The notes: a model not told the origin generated them from the sequence alone. A DNA stretch of 64,000 bases from Rhodoplanes tepidamans (GCF_030813915.1 NZ_JAUSUJ010000018.1:1-64000); one strand, 5' to 3'. Positions 17,142 to 25,887 are shown, counted from the first letter of the stretch. Program-made: numbers and translations.

Positions 17142-17384
17142 ATGACAGACGCGAACACCACCGAAACCGTCCTCGATCTCCGCGGGCTCTACTGCCCGCT
17201 GCCGGTGCTGAAGGCCAAGACGGCGCTGCGGCACGTGCCGGTCGGCGGCACGCTGGTGCTCGAATGCACGGACCCGCTGACCGTGATCGACGTGCCGCAT
17301 TTCGTCGCGCAGACCGGTCACCGGCTCGGCGGCCAGGAGAGGACCGGCGACCTCTACGTCTTCCGCATCGTGAAGCAGCATTGA
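17142..17384 (+). CDS. TusA/YedF-family sulfur (or selenium) carrier protein
   Basis: The 80-residue protein carries the family signature [16 protein letters not shown], whose cysteine (CPxP) holds the transferred sulfur as a persulfide, plus the later DIP-like segment ([13 protein letters not shown]). TusA-family proteins take sulfur from cysteine desulfurases and pass it on; YedF-type members are often found in genomes that use selenium. Here it sits 30 bases before a cysteine desulfurase gene, which overlaps selD. A role as intermediate carrier of selenium for SelD is an attractive inference. General sulfur transfer, for example to tRNA or formate dehydrogenase, is the alternative. Confidence 0.9.
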   Translation: MTDANTTETVLDLRGLYCPLPVLKAKTALRHVPVGGTLVLECTDPLTVIDVPHFVAQTGHRLGGQERTGDLYVFRIVKQH

Positions 17385-17414
17385 ACGGCCGCACGGCCGC
17401 CTGGACGAACCGTC

Positions 17415-18584
17415 ATGATCCCCGTCTATCTCGACCACAACGCGACGACGCCGATCGACGAGGACGTCCTCGCCGTCATGCTGCCCTATCTGCGCGAGCG
17501 GTTCGGCAACCCGTCCTCGTCGCATCCGCCGGGCCGCCGCGCCCGCGAGGCGGTGGAGACCGCGCGGGCCGAGGTGGCGGGCCTGATCGGCGCCGCCCCC
17601 GACGAGATCGTGTTCACCAGCGGCGGCACCGAGGCGAGCAACACGGCGATCCGCGGCGCCGCGGCGGCCCGGGAGGGACGGCGCGGCATCGTCACGACGG
17701 TGCTGGAGCATCCGGCGACGGACGAATGCTGCCGCCTGCTGGAGCGTGCCGGCCATCCGGTGCGCCGCGTCGCGGCGCGAGCGGACGGCCGCGTCGCCGC
17801 CGACGACGTGATCGCGGCGCTCGACGACACCGTCGCGCTCGTCACCCTCATCCACGCCCAGAACGAGATCGGCACGCTGCAGCCGGTGGACGAGATCGCG
17901 CGCGCCGCCCGGGCGCGCGGCGTCTGGGTGCACGCCGACGCGGCGCAGTCGCTCGGCAAGGTGCCGGTCGACGTCGACGCGCTCGGCGTCGACCTGCTCA
18001 CCATCGCGGGCCACAAGCTCTACGCCCCCAAGGGCATCGGCGCCCTCTATGTCCGCGGCGGCATCGCGCTGCCGCCGCTGCTCGCCGGCGCCGGCCAGGA
18101 GCACGGCATGCGGCCCGGCACCGAGAACGTCGCCTTCATCGTCGCGCTCGGCGCCGCCTGCCGCATCGCCGCCCGGAAGCTCGACCGCGACGCGGTGCGG
18201 ATCGGGGCCCTCGCCGGCCAGCTGCTGGTGCGGCTGCAGCGCGCCGTGCCGGGGCTGGCGCTCACCGGCCATCCCGACCAGCGGCTGCCCAACACGCTGA
18301 ACCTGCTGTTCTCCGGCGTCTCGGGCCGCGCCCTGCTCGAGGCCTGCCCGCACGTGCTCGCCTCCACGGGCTCGGCCTGCCATGCCGGCAGCGAGGAGCC
18401 CTCCGCCGTGCTGCTGGCGCTCGGCATCGACCGGGCCGCGGCGCTCGGCGCCGTGCGCCTGTCGCTCGGGCGCGCCACCACGGCGACCGACGTCGAGGCC
18501 GCCGCCGACCATCTCGCCGCCGCCTGGCGGCGCCTGCGCGCCGCGGCCGAGGCCGCCCCGCGCCTCTCCGGAGCCCCCACATGA
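17415..18584 (+). CDS. Cysteine desulfurase, NifS/IscS-like class V aminotransferase
   Basis: The 389-residue PLP enzyme begins with the family hallmark [11 protein letters not shown]. It has the GGTEASN segment, a [10 protein letters not shown] segment, the PLP lysine in [12 protein letters not shown], and the active-site loop [11 protein letters not shown] with the persulfide-forming cysteine. It should release sulfur (or selenium from selenocysteine) as an enzyme-bound persulfide. The stop overlaps the selD start (ATGA), and a TusA-family gene lies just upstream. No iscU, iscA or nif genes are nearby, which favours a role in selenium supply over Fe-S cluster assembly. Precise specificity cannot be told from sequence. 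Confidence 0.92.
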   Translation: MIPVYLDHNATTPIDEDVLAVMLPYLRERFGNPSSSHPPGRRAREAVETARAEVAGLIGAAPDEIVFTSGGTEASNTAIRGAAAAREGRRGIVTTVLEHPATDECCRLLERAGHPVRRVAARADGRVAADDVIAALDDTVALVTLIHAQNEIGTLQPVDEIARAARARGVWVHADAAQSLGKVPVDVDALGVDLLTIAGHKLYAPKGIGALYVRGGIALPPLLAGAGQEHGMRPGTENVAFIVALGAACRIAARKLDRDAVRIGALAGQLLVRLQRAVPGLALTGHPDQRLPNTLNLLFSGVSGRALLEACPHVLASTGSACHAGSEEPSAVLLALGIDRAAALGAVRLSLGRATTATDVEAAADHLAAAWRRLRAAAEAAPRLSGAPT

Positions 18585-19630
18585 CCATCCACGACGTCCG
18601 CCTCACCAGCCTCGCCCATGGCGGCGGCTGCGGCTGCAAGCTCGCCCCCGCGGTGCTGCAGCAGCTCCTCGCCGCGCAGCCGGCGGCCGGCCCCTTCAAG
18701 CAGCTCCTGGTCGGCACCGAGACCGGCGACGACGCCGCCGTCTGGCAGATCGACGAGACCACCTGCGTGATCGCCACCACCGACTTCTTCATGCCGATGG
18801 TGGACGACCCGTTCGACTTCGGCCGGATCGCCGCCACCAACGCGATCTCCGACGTCTACGCGATGGGCGGCAGGCCGATCATGGCGCTCGCCATCCTCGG
18901 CATGCCGATCGACAAGATGCCGCCCGAGACGATCCGCAGCATCCTGAAGGGCGGCGCCAGCATCTGTGCCGAGGCCGGCATCCCGGTCGCCGGCGGGCAC
19001 TCGATCGACTCGCCGGAGCCGATCTACGGGCTCGCCGTGATCGGCACCTGCCGGCCCGACCAGGTCCGCCGCAACGCCGACGCGCGGCCCGGCGACGACC
19101 TGATCCTCACCAAGGCGCTCGGCGTCGGCATCTACGCGTCGGCGATCAAGAAGTGCGTGCTGCCCGAGGGCGCCTACGACGAGATGATCGCCTCGACGAC
19201 GCTGCTCAACCGCATCGGCGCCGATCTCGCCCGCGACCCGGCCGTGCACGCCGTCACCGACGTCACCGGCTTCGGCCTGCTCGGCCACGGGCTGGAGATG
19301 GCGCGGGGCGCCGGCGTGACGCTGACCACCTCGCTGCAGGCCGTGCCGCTGCTGTCGCGGGCGGCCGAGCTCGCCGAGGCCGGCTGCGTCACCGGCGCCT
19401 CGCACCGCAACTGGGCGAGCTACGGGAGCGCCGTAGAGCTCCCCGAAAGCCTGCCGGAGTGGCGGCGCCACGTCCTCACCGACCCGCAGACCTCGGGCGG
19501 CCTGCTGATCGCCTGCGCTCCGCAGCGCACCGACGCGCTCCTGCGCACCATCGTCGAGGCCGGCTACCCGGCGGCGAGCCGCATCGGCCACGTCGAAGAC
19601 GGCCCGGCGGCGATCCGCGTGGTGGGATGA
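18581..19630 (+). CDS. selD: Selenide, water dikinase SelD (selenophosphate synthetase)
   Basis: SelD makes monoselenophosphate from selenide and ATP, the selenium donor for SelA. The 349-residue length is that of the family. The glycine-rich catalytic loop HGGGCGCK has cysteine where some SelD proteins carry selenocysteine, so it does not depend on its own pathway. Other family blocks are [37 protein letters not shown] and [12 protein letters not shown]. The start overlaps the stop of the cysteine desulfurase gene, implying translational coupling between the presumed selenium-releasing enzyme and SelD. Confidence 0.97.
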   Translation: MTIHDVRLTSLAHGGGCGCKLAPAVLQQLLAAQPAAGPFKQLLVGTETGDDAAVWQIDETTCVIATTDFFMPMVDDPFDFGRIAATNAISDVYAMGGRPIMALAILGMPIDKMPPETIRSILKGGASICAEAGIPVAGGHSIDSPEPIYGLAVIGTCRPDQVRRNADARPGDDLILTKALGVGIYASAIKKCVLPEGAYDEMIASTTLLNRIGADLARDPAVHAVTDVTGFGLLGHGLEMARGAGVTLTTSLQAVPLLSRAAELAEAGCVTGASHRNWASYGSAVELPESLPEWRRHVLTDPQTSGGLLIACAPQRTDALLRTIVEAGYPAASRIGHVEDGPAAIRVVG

Positions 19631-19638
19631 CGATCGTC

Positions 19639-19688
19639 TTGCACATGAAACATTGATGGCCTATCCTTTCCCAGGAAAGGATAGGCCA
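19639..19688 (+). promoter_or_regulatory. Promoter with 32-bp palindromic operator for the Xre/RES toxin-antitoxin operon
   Basis: TTGCAC (19639-19644) and TATCCT (19662-19667) are 17 bases apart. A perfect inverted repeat, TGGCCTATCCTTTCC (19657-19671) with its complement at 19674-19688 and a 2-base centre, covers the -10 box and the AAGGA ribosome-binding site. It ends on the A of the antitoxin ATG. An operator here would block transcription; in RNA the same hairpin would hide the ribosome-binding site. Confidence 0.75.
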
Positions 19689-20068
19689 TGCAGAGCGAGC
19701 CTGCCCTCTCGGCTGTGCCCGACGAGGCCGTGGTGATCACCAGGGCGACGCTGCGGGCGGCGACCCGCCTCGGCCTGTCCAGCCGGGCGCTGTCGGGCGT
19801 GATCGGCGTGTCCGAGGCGACGGTCTCGCGGATGCGGGCCGGCACGCACCTCCTTCATCGCGGCCAGAAGCCGTTCGAGCTCGCCGTGCTGTTCGTTCGG
19901 CTCTACCGGTCGCTCGACGCCGTCATGGGCGGCGACGATGCGGCGGCCGCGGCCTGGATGAAGGCGCGCAACGCGGCGCTCGACGCGGAGCCGATCGCCC
20001 TCGTCCAGACCGTGCCCGGGCTCGTCAATGTCATCCAGTACCTGGACGCCCGCCGCGCTGTCGTCTGA
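19688..20068 (+). CDS. Xre/MbcA/ParS-type antitoxin of a RES toxin system
   Basis: The 126-residue protein has an Xre-like helix-turn-helix (about residues 20-50, LGLSSRALSGVIGVSEATVSRM). The C-terminal toxin-binding domain of the MbcA/ParS/Xre family follows, with LFVRLYRSLDAVMGGDDAAAAAWM and a VPGLVNVIQYLDARR end. It should bind and silence the RES-domain toxin and repress its own operon through the palindrome that ends on its start codon. The toxin gene frame overlaps the last 41 bases. Antitoxin-first order is the rule for this family. Confidence 0.92.
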   Translation: MQSEPALSAVPDEAVVITRATLRAATRLGLSSRALSGVIGVSEATVSRMRAGTHLLHRGQKPFELAVLFVRLYRSLDAVMGGDDAAAAAWMKARNAALDAEPIALVQTVPGLVNVIQYLDARRAVV

Positions 20069-20795
20069 GGCCACGCCGCTCGCCGGGACGGCATGGCGGC
20101 TGGTCGAGGCGCAGCACCACGTCTCGACCCTGAAGCTGGTCGACTCGGTCGCCGAGCAGGAGCTGCTGGAGCGCCTCGTGGAGGAGACCAAGCCGGCGAT
20201 CCCGCCGGAATGCCGCGGGCTCCATCATCTGCTCTACACCCCGTTCCGCTACGGCCCGTATCCGAAGGGGTCGCGCTTTCGCCGCGCCGGGGCGACGCCC
20301 GGCGTCTTCTACGCGGCCGAGGCACCCGCCACCGCCGTCGCCGAGACCTCCTTCCATCGCCTGCTCTTCTTCGCCGAGTCGCCGGCGACACCCTGGCCGT
20401 CGAATCCGGCCGAGTTCACGGCCTTCGCCGTGGATCATGCGACGGGGCGCGCCCTGGATCTCGACGCCGGAGCCCTCGCATCGATCCGAGCGGCCGTGAC
20501 GCATCCGACCGACTACACGATCGGCCAGTCCATCGCCGACGCGGCCCGCGAGGCCGGCATCGACGTGATCCGCTATCCTTCGGTGCGCGATCCCGGCGGC
20601 GGCGCGAACCTCGCCCTGCTGTCCTGCCGGGCCTTCGCCAGCCCTGCCCCGACCGGGCAGCAGACCTGGCGGCTGCGGATCAGCGACACCGGCGTCCACG
20701 CGATCTGCGCGGCGCCGGCCGCGCGCATCACCTTCGACCGCGCCTGCTTCGCCGCTGATCCGCGCATCGCCGCGATGATCTGGGATCGGTCCTGA
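20028..20795 (+). CDS. RES-domain toxin (probable NAD+-degrading)
   Basis: The RES domain begins near AWRLVEAQHHVSTLKLVDS. It shows the family's conserved residues: arginine in KGSRFRRAG, tyrosine in GVFYAAE, glutamate in AVAETSFHR and serine in LALLSCRAF. Characterised members (for example MbcT and other RES toxins) break down NAD+. The 255-residue length uses the ATG at 20028, which lies inside the antitoxin gene; a later start near the RES domain is possible. No frameshift is seen, so the toxin looks intact. Confidence 0.92.
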   Translation: MSSSTWTPAALSSEATPLAGTAWRLVEAQHHVSTLKLVDSVAEQELLERLVEETKPAIPPECRGLHHLLYTPFRYGPYPKGSRFRRAGATPGVFYAAEAPATAVAETSFHRLLFFAESPATPWPSNPAEFTAFAVDHATGRALDLDAGALASIRAAVTHPTDYTIGQSIADAAREAGIDVIRYPSVRDPGGGANLALLSCRAFASPAPTGQQTWRLRISDTGVHAICAAPAARITFDRACFAADPRIAAMIWDRS

Positions 20796-20827
20796 TATCA
20801 GCCTTCGTCCGCTCGGCCCTCCTCCGC

Positions 20828-20918
20828 CGTCATGGCCGGGCTCGTCCCGGCCATCCACGATCTCTGGTCTTGCGAAACGTCCGGGCCGTGGATGCCCGCG
20901 ACGAGCGCGGGCATGACG
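20828..20918. repeat. Intergenic palindromic repeat, family A
   Basis: Cgtcatggccgggctcgtcc at the left and gcccgcgacgagcgcgggcatgacg (in parts) at the right flank a variable centre. It lies between the convergent RES toxin and XRE-regulator genes, where it may act as a terminator. Confidence 0.8.
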
Positions 20919-20951
20919 AGTCCGGGGATCCGATGGCCGGGCCGGCGCGCC

Positions 20952-21839
20952 TCACCCTGCGGTGCGCGCCAGCACGGTGCGCAGCATGCGGGCGCCGGCC
21001 TCGCCCTTCTGGGCGCGCCCCCACTGCTCGGTGATGATGGTCTTGAACAGGCGTACCGCCTCGGGCGTCGCCGTCGCCATGGCGATGCCGGAGGTGATGT
21101 TCGGGTGGTCGCCGAGCCGGTAGGGGCTGAGCGTCACGGCGGCCGAGTCGGCCGCCTCGAACACCTGGAAGGTCTGGAACGGCGCCTGGTCGTCGATGAC
21201 GCCGATCTGCACACCGATCGGCGGATGCTCCAGCAGGCCGGCGACGCGCTCGACCTCGCGGGCGGCGAGCGCCCGGCGCTGGCGCACCACGGCGGCCGGC
21301 AGATCCCAGCGGCCGACCAGGCCGGAGTGGAGGAACCGCTCGATGTCCGGCGCCGAGACGATGCTGAGCACCGGGATGCGCCGCATCGCGGCGCCGCGCC
21401 GGCGCGCGTGCAGGATCGCCAGCAGGGCGTCGATCTCGGCCCGCGCCGCGGCCGGCTCGCGGTGGCTCTCCGGGATGCCTTCGAGCAGCATCACGCGGAG
21501 ATGCTCCATGTACTCGTCGGACTGCAGCAGGAACGAGAACGGCGAGAAGTTGCCGAGCACGTGGACGGCGGTCTCCTCGAGCTGGCGCATGCGCTCGAAG
21601 AACGACACGGCGTTGGCGTAGTACTCGACCCCGACCCCCATCAGGGACGGAAGCGACGTCTCCAGCAGCTCGGAGATCTTCTCGAGCGTCTCGATCTTGA
21701 CGAGCTCGCCGCGCTCCAGCCGGTACACCGCCGCCCGCGACACGCCGATCGACTCGGCGATCTTGCTCACCGTCAGGTTCTTGCCGAGCCGATAGGCGCG
21801 CAGCCGTCGGCCGATCTCGGCCAGATGGTCGGACATCAT
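20952..21839 (-). CDS. XRE-family transcriptional regulator with C-terminal sensing domain
   Basis: Residues about 8-65 form an XRE-type helix-turn-helix (LTVSKIAESIGVSRAAVYRLERGELVKIETLEKISELL). The remaining 230 residues form an unassigned region that may bind an effector. The gene is downstream of, and on the same strand as, the TRAP transporter genes (85 bases after dctM), so it probably regulates them. A candidate operator lies upstream of dctP (25021-25057). Two consecutive ATG codons are possible starts (21839 or 21836), with GGGGAGA just before. Confidence 0.85.
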   Translation of the reverse strand: MMSDHLAEIGRRLRAYRLGKNLTVSKIAESIGVSRAAVYRLERGELVKIETLEKISELLETSLPSLMGVGVEYYANAVSFFERMRQLEETAVHVLGNFSPFSFLLQSDEYMEHLRVMLLEGIPESHREPAAARAEIDALLAILHARRRGAAMRRIPVLSIVSAPDIERFLHSGLVGRWDLPAAVVRQRRALAAREVERVAGLLEHPPIGVQIGVIDDQAPFQTFQVFEAADSAAVTLSPYRLGDHPNITSGIAMATATPEAVRLFKTIITEQWGRAQKGEAGARMLRTVLARTAG

Positions 21840-21924
21840 TCTCCCCGTGATCCACCTCGATGCGGCGGCGGACGGTGTCCGGGATCGTGTCGTCTCGTGT
21901 CTCTATGGATCGCGGCGGCGAGCA

Positions 21925-23205
21925 TCAGCGCATGATCGATAGAATTCCCGTGGAAATCTGCGGGACGTAGGTGATGAGCAAGAGCACCAGAACGTTGACG
22001 GCGATGAACGGCCAGATGCCGCGAATGATCAGCTCGACCGGCCGGCGCAGCGTGGACGACGCGACGAACAGGTCGAGCCCGAACGGCGGGGTTATCATTC
22101 CGATGCAGATGTTGAGGCAGACGACGAGGCCGAAATGGACCGGGTCGATCCCCAGCGACGTCGCGACCGGATAGAACGTCGGGATGAGGACCAGCAGAAT
22201 GGAGTTGGGATCGATGAACATCCCGGCGACGAGCAGAACGACGTTCACGATCAGGAGGAAAACGATCCAGTCGACGTTCCAGGCCGCGAACAGCTGCGTG
22301 AAGAAGGCGGGCACCTGCGCCAGGGTGATGAGGAAGGACAGCATCGACCCGGTGGCCAGCAGGATGAAGATGACGGCCACGGTGATCGCCGAGCCCTCGG
22401 CGATCTCCAGCAGGACTTTGAAGCCGATCGACCGGTAGACGACCATCTCGATCAGGAGCGCATAGGCGACGGCGACAGCCGCGGCCTCGGTGGCCGTGAA
22501 GATCCCGCCATAGATGCCGCCGAGGATGATGAAGGGCATGCCCAGCGCGACGAGCCCGTCGCGCAGGGCGAGCATGCGCTCGCCCCGCGTCGCGCGCGGG
22601 AACAGGCCGGCGCCGGTGCGCCACGTGACGATCTGCACGTAGATCATGAACGCGACGCCGAGCGCGACGCCGACCGCGAAGCCGCCAGCGAACAGGTCTG
22701 CGATCGACGTGCCGGTCAGCCAGCCGTAGATGATGAGCGTGATGCTCGGCGGAATCAGCAGCGCGCATTCCGCGCTCGAGGCAATCAGGGCGAGCGAGAA
22801 CGTCTCGGAATAGCGCGCCTTCAGCAGTTCGGGATGCAACAGCCGGCCGAGCGCCGCGACGGTCGCCGGCGCCGATCCGCAGATGGCACCGAAGCCCATG
22901 CAGGAGACGACCGTCGTATGACCGATTCCACCGCGGACGTGACCGATATTGGTCTTGACCAGGTCGGTGAGGCGCTTCGCGATGGTTCCGCGCGCCATGA
23001 TGTCGGCGGCGAAGATGAAGAAGGGGATCGCGAGCAGGGTGGAGACGTTCACGCCGCCGAGGAGCTTCTGCGCCAGGGCGACCGGCGGGATCGACGAGAA
23101 CAGGAAATGCCACGCCAGCAGGGTCGGGATCCCCATGACGAGGAACATCTCGAAGCCCAGCACGAGAAGGATCACCGCAATGACGCAGAGAAGGATGACG
23201 GTCAT
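21925..23205 (-). CDS. TRAP transporter large permease subunit (DctM family)
   Basis: The 426-residue protein is strongly hydrophobic, with a dozen membrane segments and the DctM-type features: an FFIFAADIMARG segment, CGSAPATVAALG, the LIPPSITLIIYG stretch, MFIDPNSILLVLIPTFYP and MITPPFGLDLFV. It forms the ion-coupled transport channel of a tripartite TRAP importer together with the small subunit (12 bases upstream) and the periplasmic binding protein. Naming after dctM refers to family only; the substrate is unknown. Confidence 0.94.
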   Translation of the reverse strand: MTVILLCVIAVILLVLGFEMFLVMGIPTLLAWHFLFSSIPPVALAQKLLGGVNVSTLLAIPFFIFAADIMARGTIAKRLTDLVKTNIGHVRGGIGHTTVVSCMGFGAICGSAPATVAALGRLLHPELLKARYSETFSLALIASSAECALLIPPSITLIIYGWLTGTSIADLFAGGFAVGVALGVAFMIYVQIVTWRTGAGLFPRATRGERMLALRDGLVALGMPFIILGGIYGGIFTATEAAAVAVAYALLIEMVVYRSIGFKVLLEIAEGSAITVAVIFILLATGSMLSFLITLAQVPAFFTQLFAAWNVDWIVFLLIVNVVLLVAGMFIDPNSILLVLIPTFYPVATSLGIDPVHFGLVVCLNICIGMITPPFGLDLFVASSTLRRPVELIIRGIWPFIAVNVLVLLLITYVPQISTGILSIMR

Positions 23206-23217
23206 CGCGCGCTTACC

Positions 23218-23745
23218 TCAGTGATCCTGTAGCACATCGCGAATCGTGAACCGGTTCTGGACGCCGGTGAGCTCAAGCAGGTAACGCAGCGACAGAAGCG
23301 CGAATCCGACCGGCAGCGGGGCATAGAGCCACAGCATCGTGGTGCCGAGCGTCGGACTGATCTGCCCGCTCTGGAGGATGAACAGCGCGAGATCGAAGCT
23401 GAACTTGGTGAAGATCAGGCAGAAGACCAGGCCCGCCAGATTGATCGCGATCTGCACCAGGCGGGCGACTCGGCCCTGCATCTGGTCGATCAGCACGGTC
23501 ATGGCGATGTGCCTGCGCCGCTCCAGCGCCAGCCCCAGACCGACGAAGACCAGCCACGCGAGCCCGAACAGCGTCGCCTCGTCGATCCACGCCAGCTCGG
23601 TGGCGAGTTCCGCGCTGAAGTACCGGATCACGACGTTGACGAAATACATGAACGACATCGCGATCAGCACGACCGCGATGAACGTTCTCTCGACGATGCG
23701 GACGATGTCCAGTGCGCGAGCCAACATGCTTGTCTTCTTTACCAT
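23218..23745 (-). CDS. TRAP transporter small permease subunit (DctQ family)
   Basis: The 175-residue protein has four membrane segments (AVVLIAMSFMYFVNVVIRYF, TLFGLAWLVFVGLGLALE, LVQIAINLAGLVFCLIF and LWLYAPLPVGFALLSL). The characteristic ERRRHIAMTVL motif (RxHxxM/V) follows the second. It helps assemble the importer with DctM. It lies between dctP and dctM; a family C repeat occupies the 226-base gap after dctP. Confidence 0.9.
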   Translation of the reverse strand: MVKKTSMLARALDIVRIVERTFIAVVLIAMSFMYFVNVVIRYFSAELATELAWIDEATLFGLAWLVFVGLGLALERRRHIAMTVLIDQMQGRVARLVQIAINLAGLVFCLIFTKFSFDLALFILQSGQISPTLGTTMLWLYAPLPVGFALLSLRYLLELTGVQNRFTIRDVLQDH

Positions 23746-23860
23746 CTCTGCCGGGTAGACATGTCGGCTCGCTGTCGGAACGGTCGTGACGCGCCCGCCT
23801 CCGGGCCGGGCGCGTCACCGGAACGGCTTTCGGTCGCGACGAAGCGGACCCGATCGCGGC

Positions 23861-23930
23861 TCGTCCCCGCGAAGGCGGGGACCCGGGGCCACAGGTCGTG
23901 GCACCCCGGGTCCCGTTCCCGCGGGAACGG
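23861..23930. repeat. Intergenic palindromic repeat, family C
   Basis: Tcgtccccgcgaaggcgggg, then cccggggccacaggtcgtggcaccccggg, then cccgttcccgcgggaacgg. It lies inside the TRAP operon between dctP and dctQ and may tune expression of the permease genes relative to the binding protein. Confidence 0.75.
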
Positions 23931-23971
23931 GCGGAGTGTGGGCCGACCTCGGTGCAGACCGCTCTCGTCCG

Positions 23972-25000
23972 TCAACCGCCGAGCTTCTTCATCTCCGCCT
24001 TGTAGAGGTCGATCGCCTTCTGGCCTTCCGCGCCGGCGCGCGCGATGAAGGCGGCTTCCGACTTCGGCACCATCGCCGACTGCCAGGCCTTGCGGTCGGC
24101 CTCGCTCAGGTCGCCGATCTCGGTCTTGCCCGCGTTCTTGATGATGTCCAGTGCGGCGATCTTCGCATCGGCCTTCATCTTCTCGACCTCGGGGCGGACC
24201 TCGACGAAGGTGTCGGTGATGATCTTGCGGTGTCCCTCCGGCAGCGACTTCCACCACGTCGGATTGAACAGCACGAAGTCTTCCATCGCGCCGTGATCCG
24301 ACACCACGAGATACTTCTGAACCTCGTGGAACTTCATGGTGGAGATCGTGTCGAGCGGGTTCTCCTCGCCGTCCACGACGCCGGTCTGCAGGGCCGTGTA
24401 GAGCTCGCCGAACGGGATCGCGATGGCGCTCGCGCCGACCGCGCCGAACTGCTCGATCAGGATGCGCGAGTCCATCACCCGGAACTTCTGCCCCTTGAAA
24501 GCCGGCAGGGAGTTGATCGGCTTGTTCGAGGTCAGGCTCTTGCGGCCGTTCGGCCAGAGCGCGATGGCGACGAACCCGCGGCTGGAGAAGGTGTCGAGCA
24601 CATACCGGCCGAACGGGCCGGTGCGCAGCGCATTCGCCTTGGCGACATCGTTGGGCAGCAGGAACGGAATGTCGAACACCGACACCACCGGATTGAACCC
24701 GCCCAGGAAGGCGGCCGGCATGACCGTGCATTCGATCGAGCCGAACTGCGTTCCTTCGACCATCTGGCGCGCATTGCCCAGTTGGGAGGCCGGGAACAGC
24801 TTGAACTCGACCTCGCCGTTGGTGCGCACCTTGACGAGCTCGGCCACCTTCTCCAGCCCGCGATGGCGCGGCTGGGTCGGGGCTTCGAGATGCGCGATCT
24901 TGGCCGTGTACTTGGCCGACTGGGCAGACGCCTTGGAGGCGGACGCAGCGACGACGAGCGCGCCGCTCGTGATTTTCAGAAACTCGCGCCGTGAAGCCAT
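23972..25000 (-). CDS. TRAP transporter periplasmic substrate-binding protein (DctP family)
   Basis: The 342-residue protein has a Tat-type signal (SRREFLKITSGALVVAASASKASA), so it is exported folded. The mature part shows the DctP pattern: NGEVEFKLFPASQLGNARQMVEG near the N-terminus, FGELYTALQTGVVDGEENPLDTI in the middle and an FNPTWWKSLPEGHRKII segment. The arginine in the middle block (KFRVMD) probably binds a carboxylate group, as in known family members. It is the first gene of dctP-dctQ-dctM-xre. The nearby pyrimidine and M20 genes could hint at a substrate, but nothing proves this. Confidence 0.94.
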   Translation of the reverse strand: MASRREFLKITSGALVVAASASKASAQSAKYTAKIAHLEAPTQPRHRGLEKVAELVKVRTNGEVEFKLFPASQLGNARQMVEGTQFGSIECTVMPAAFLGGFNPVVSVFDIPFLLPNDVAKANALRTGPFGRYVLDTFSSRGFVAIALWPNGRKSLTSNKPINSLPAFKGQKFRVMDSRILIEQFGAVGASAIAIPFGELYTALQTGVVDGEENPLDTISTMKFHEVQKYLVVSDHGAMEDFVLFNPTWWKSLPEGHRKIITDTFVEVRPEVEKMKADAKIAALDIIKNAGKTEIGDLSEADRKAWQSAMVPKSEAAFIARAGAEGQKAIDLYKAEMKKLGG

Positions 25001-25020
25001 GGGGCTCTCTCTTTTATGGG

Positions 25021-25058
25021 TGATACGGGCTGTTACAGGTGAGACGGGGCTGTATCAA
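25021..25058 (-). promoter_or_regulatory. Candidate dctP promoter with overlapping palindromic operator
   Basis: On the minus strand TTGATA (25053-25058) is followed after 17 bases by TAACAG, a plausible promoter 30-60 bases upstream of dctP. TGATAC (25021-25026) and GTATCA (25052-25057) form outer inverted repeats around it. In the plus orientation, two GGGCTGT copies lie 21-22 bases apart, about two helical turns. This suggests a repressor site, perhaps for the XRE regulator. Confidence 0.4.
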
Positions 25059-25493
25059 AATTTAGACTATGGCCGAAATGCTGTCAAACCGGGTCGATCT
25101 TCGTCAGGTCGCGGATCTGAACTGCACAGAACGGACCTGAACCTCTGGTGGCGGCCGTCGATCGTCCTGCCCCCGTGCGGGAGGGGTCGTGGTCGGCGCA
25201 CCGGCCGCGCAGCACGCGTTCGCGGTGGCGATCGCGGCCCGTCGGTGCTCGACGTGGCCGACATCGTCGCGACCGCGCTGGCGATCCGCCGAACGCGAGG
25301 TCGCTCCGCTGACGTGAGGGCGGCCCAGGCTCTCCGGCTCGTCAGGCCCGCCGACTCGCCATGCCCGCCCTCGTGCCGCGCATCCACGACCCGGCTCCGC
25401 GGCGCGCAAGACGTGGACGGCCGGCGACGAGCCCGGCCATGACCTCGGAACCGGCCGGGGCGGCAAGTCCCGAACCACGAGCCCAAACCAAAA
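25059..25493. other. Intergenic region with a family A repeat copy
   Basis: No gene is supported; the open frames here are low-complexity and arginine-rich and pass through repeat sequence. A degenerate family A repeat occupies 25360-25443 (catgcccgccctcgtgccgc at the left, gacgagcccggccatgac at the right). The rest shows nothing recognisable. Confidence 0.6.
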
Positions 25494-25515
25494 AGTGCCC
25501 GCGAGGGCACTCTTT
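25494..25515 (-). terminator. Intrinsic terminator downstream of the 101-residue gene
   Basis: AGTGCCC (25494-25500) and GGGCACT (25505-25511) form a perfect 7-bp stem with a GCGA loop. A T-run follows on both strands (five T on the minus strand, CTTTT on the plus). It ends transcription of the minus-strand gene at 25582-25887 and may work in both directions. Confidence 0.88.
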
Positions 25516-25581
25516 TCTGTTGAACTCGGGGAGGTCGCGGGTCGGGCGCGGCCGGCCGCAGCCGGCGCGCCACCGAACCGG

Positions 25582-25887
25582 TCAGCCGAGATCGGCCGCT
25601 GCGATCGCGTTGAGCGTGGCGAGCTGGTCGGCCGGCGCCGCGCCCAGCGAGGCGGTCGCCTTCTCGGTGATCTCGATCAGGTGGTCGAACGCCTGGTCGG
25701 CGACGTCGCCGGTCAGCGGGTGCTCCTCGTAAGAGTCGATGAAGCGGCCGACCAGCAGCGCGAGGATCTGATAGAGCGCCACGTGCTCGCGGTCGGAGCC
25801 GGCGAGGTTGAGCACCCTCTGCTGGAAATCCTTGTAGGTCCGAAGGCCGTTGTGCTGGGCCTTCAGCCAGGTGAGCAGTTCGTCCAA
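25582..25887 (-). CDS. Conserved-looking hypothetical protein, 101 residues
   Basis: An all-helical, soluble-looking protein that I do not recognise (segments LLTWLKAQHNGLRTYKDFQ, LYQILALLVGRFIDSYEEH and QAFDHLIEITEKATASLG). The start is TTG at 25887, favoured because GGGAGG lies 8 bases upstream and no ATG is available. A textbook terminator follows about 70 bases after the stop, so it is a single-gene transcript. AT-rich DNA precedes it. No functional neighbour is evident. Confidence 0.75.
   Translation of the reverse strand: MDELLTWLKAQHNGLRTYKDFQQRVLNLAGSDREHVALYQILALLVGRFIDSYEEHPLTGDVADQAFDHLIEITEKATASLGAAPADQLATLNAIAAADLG

Noticed and set aside
25067-25573. A 168-codon frame on the minus strand downstream of the 101-residue gene
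   Set aside because: It passes through a palindromic repeat and the intrinsic terminator, and its product is Arg/Pro-rich without any family pattern.
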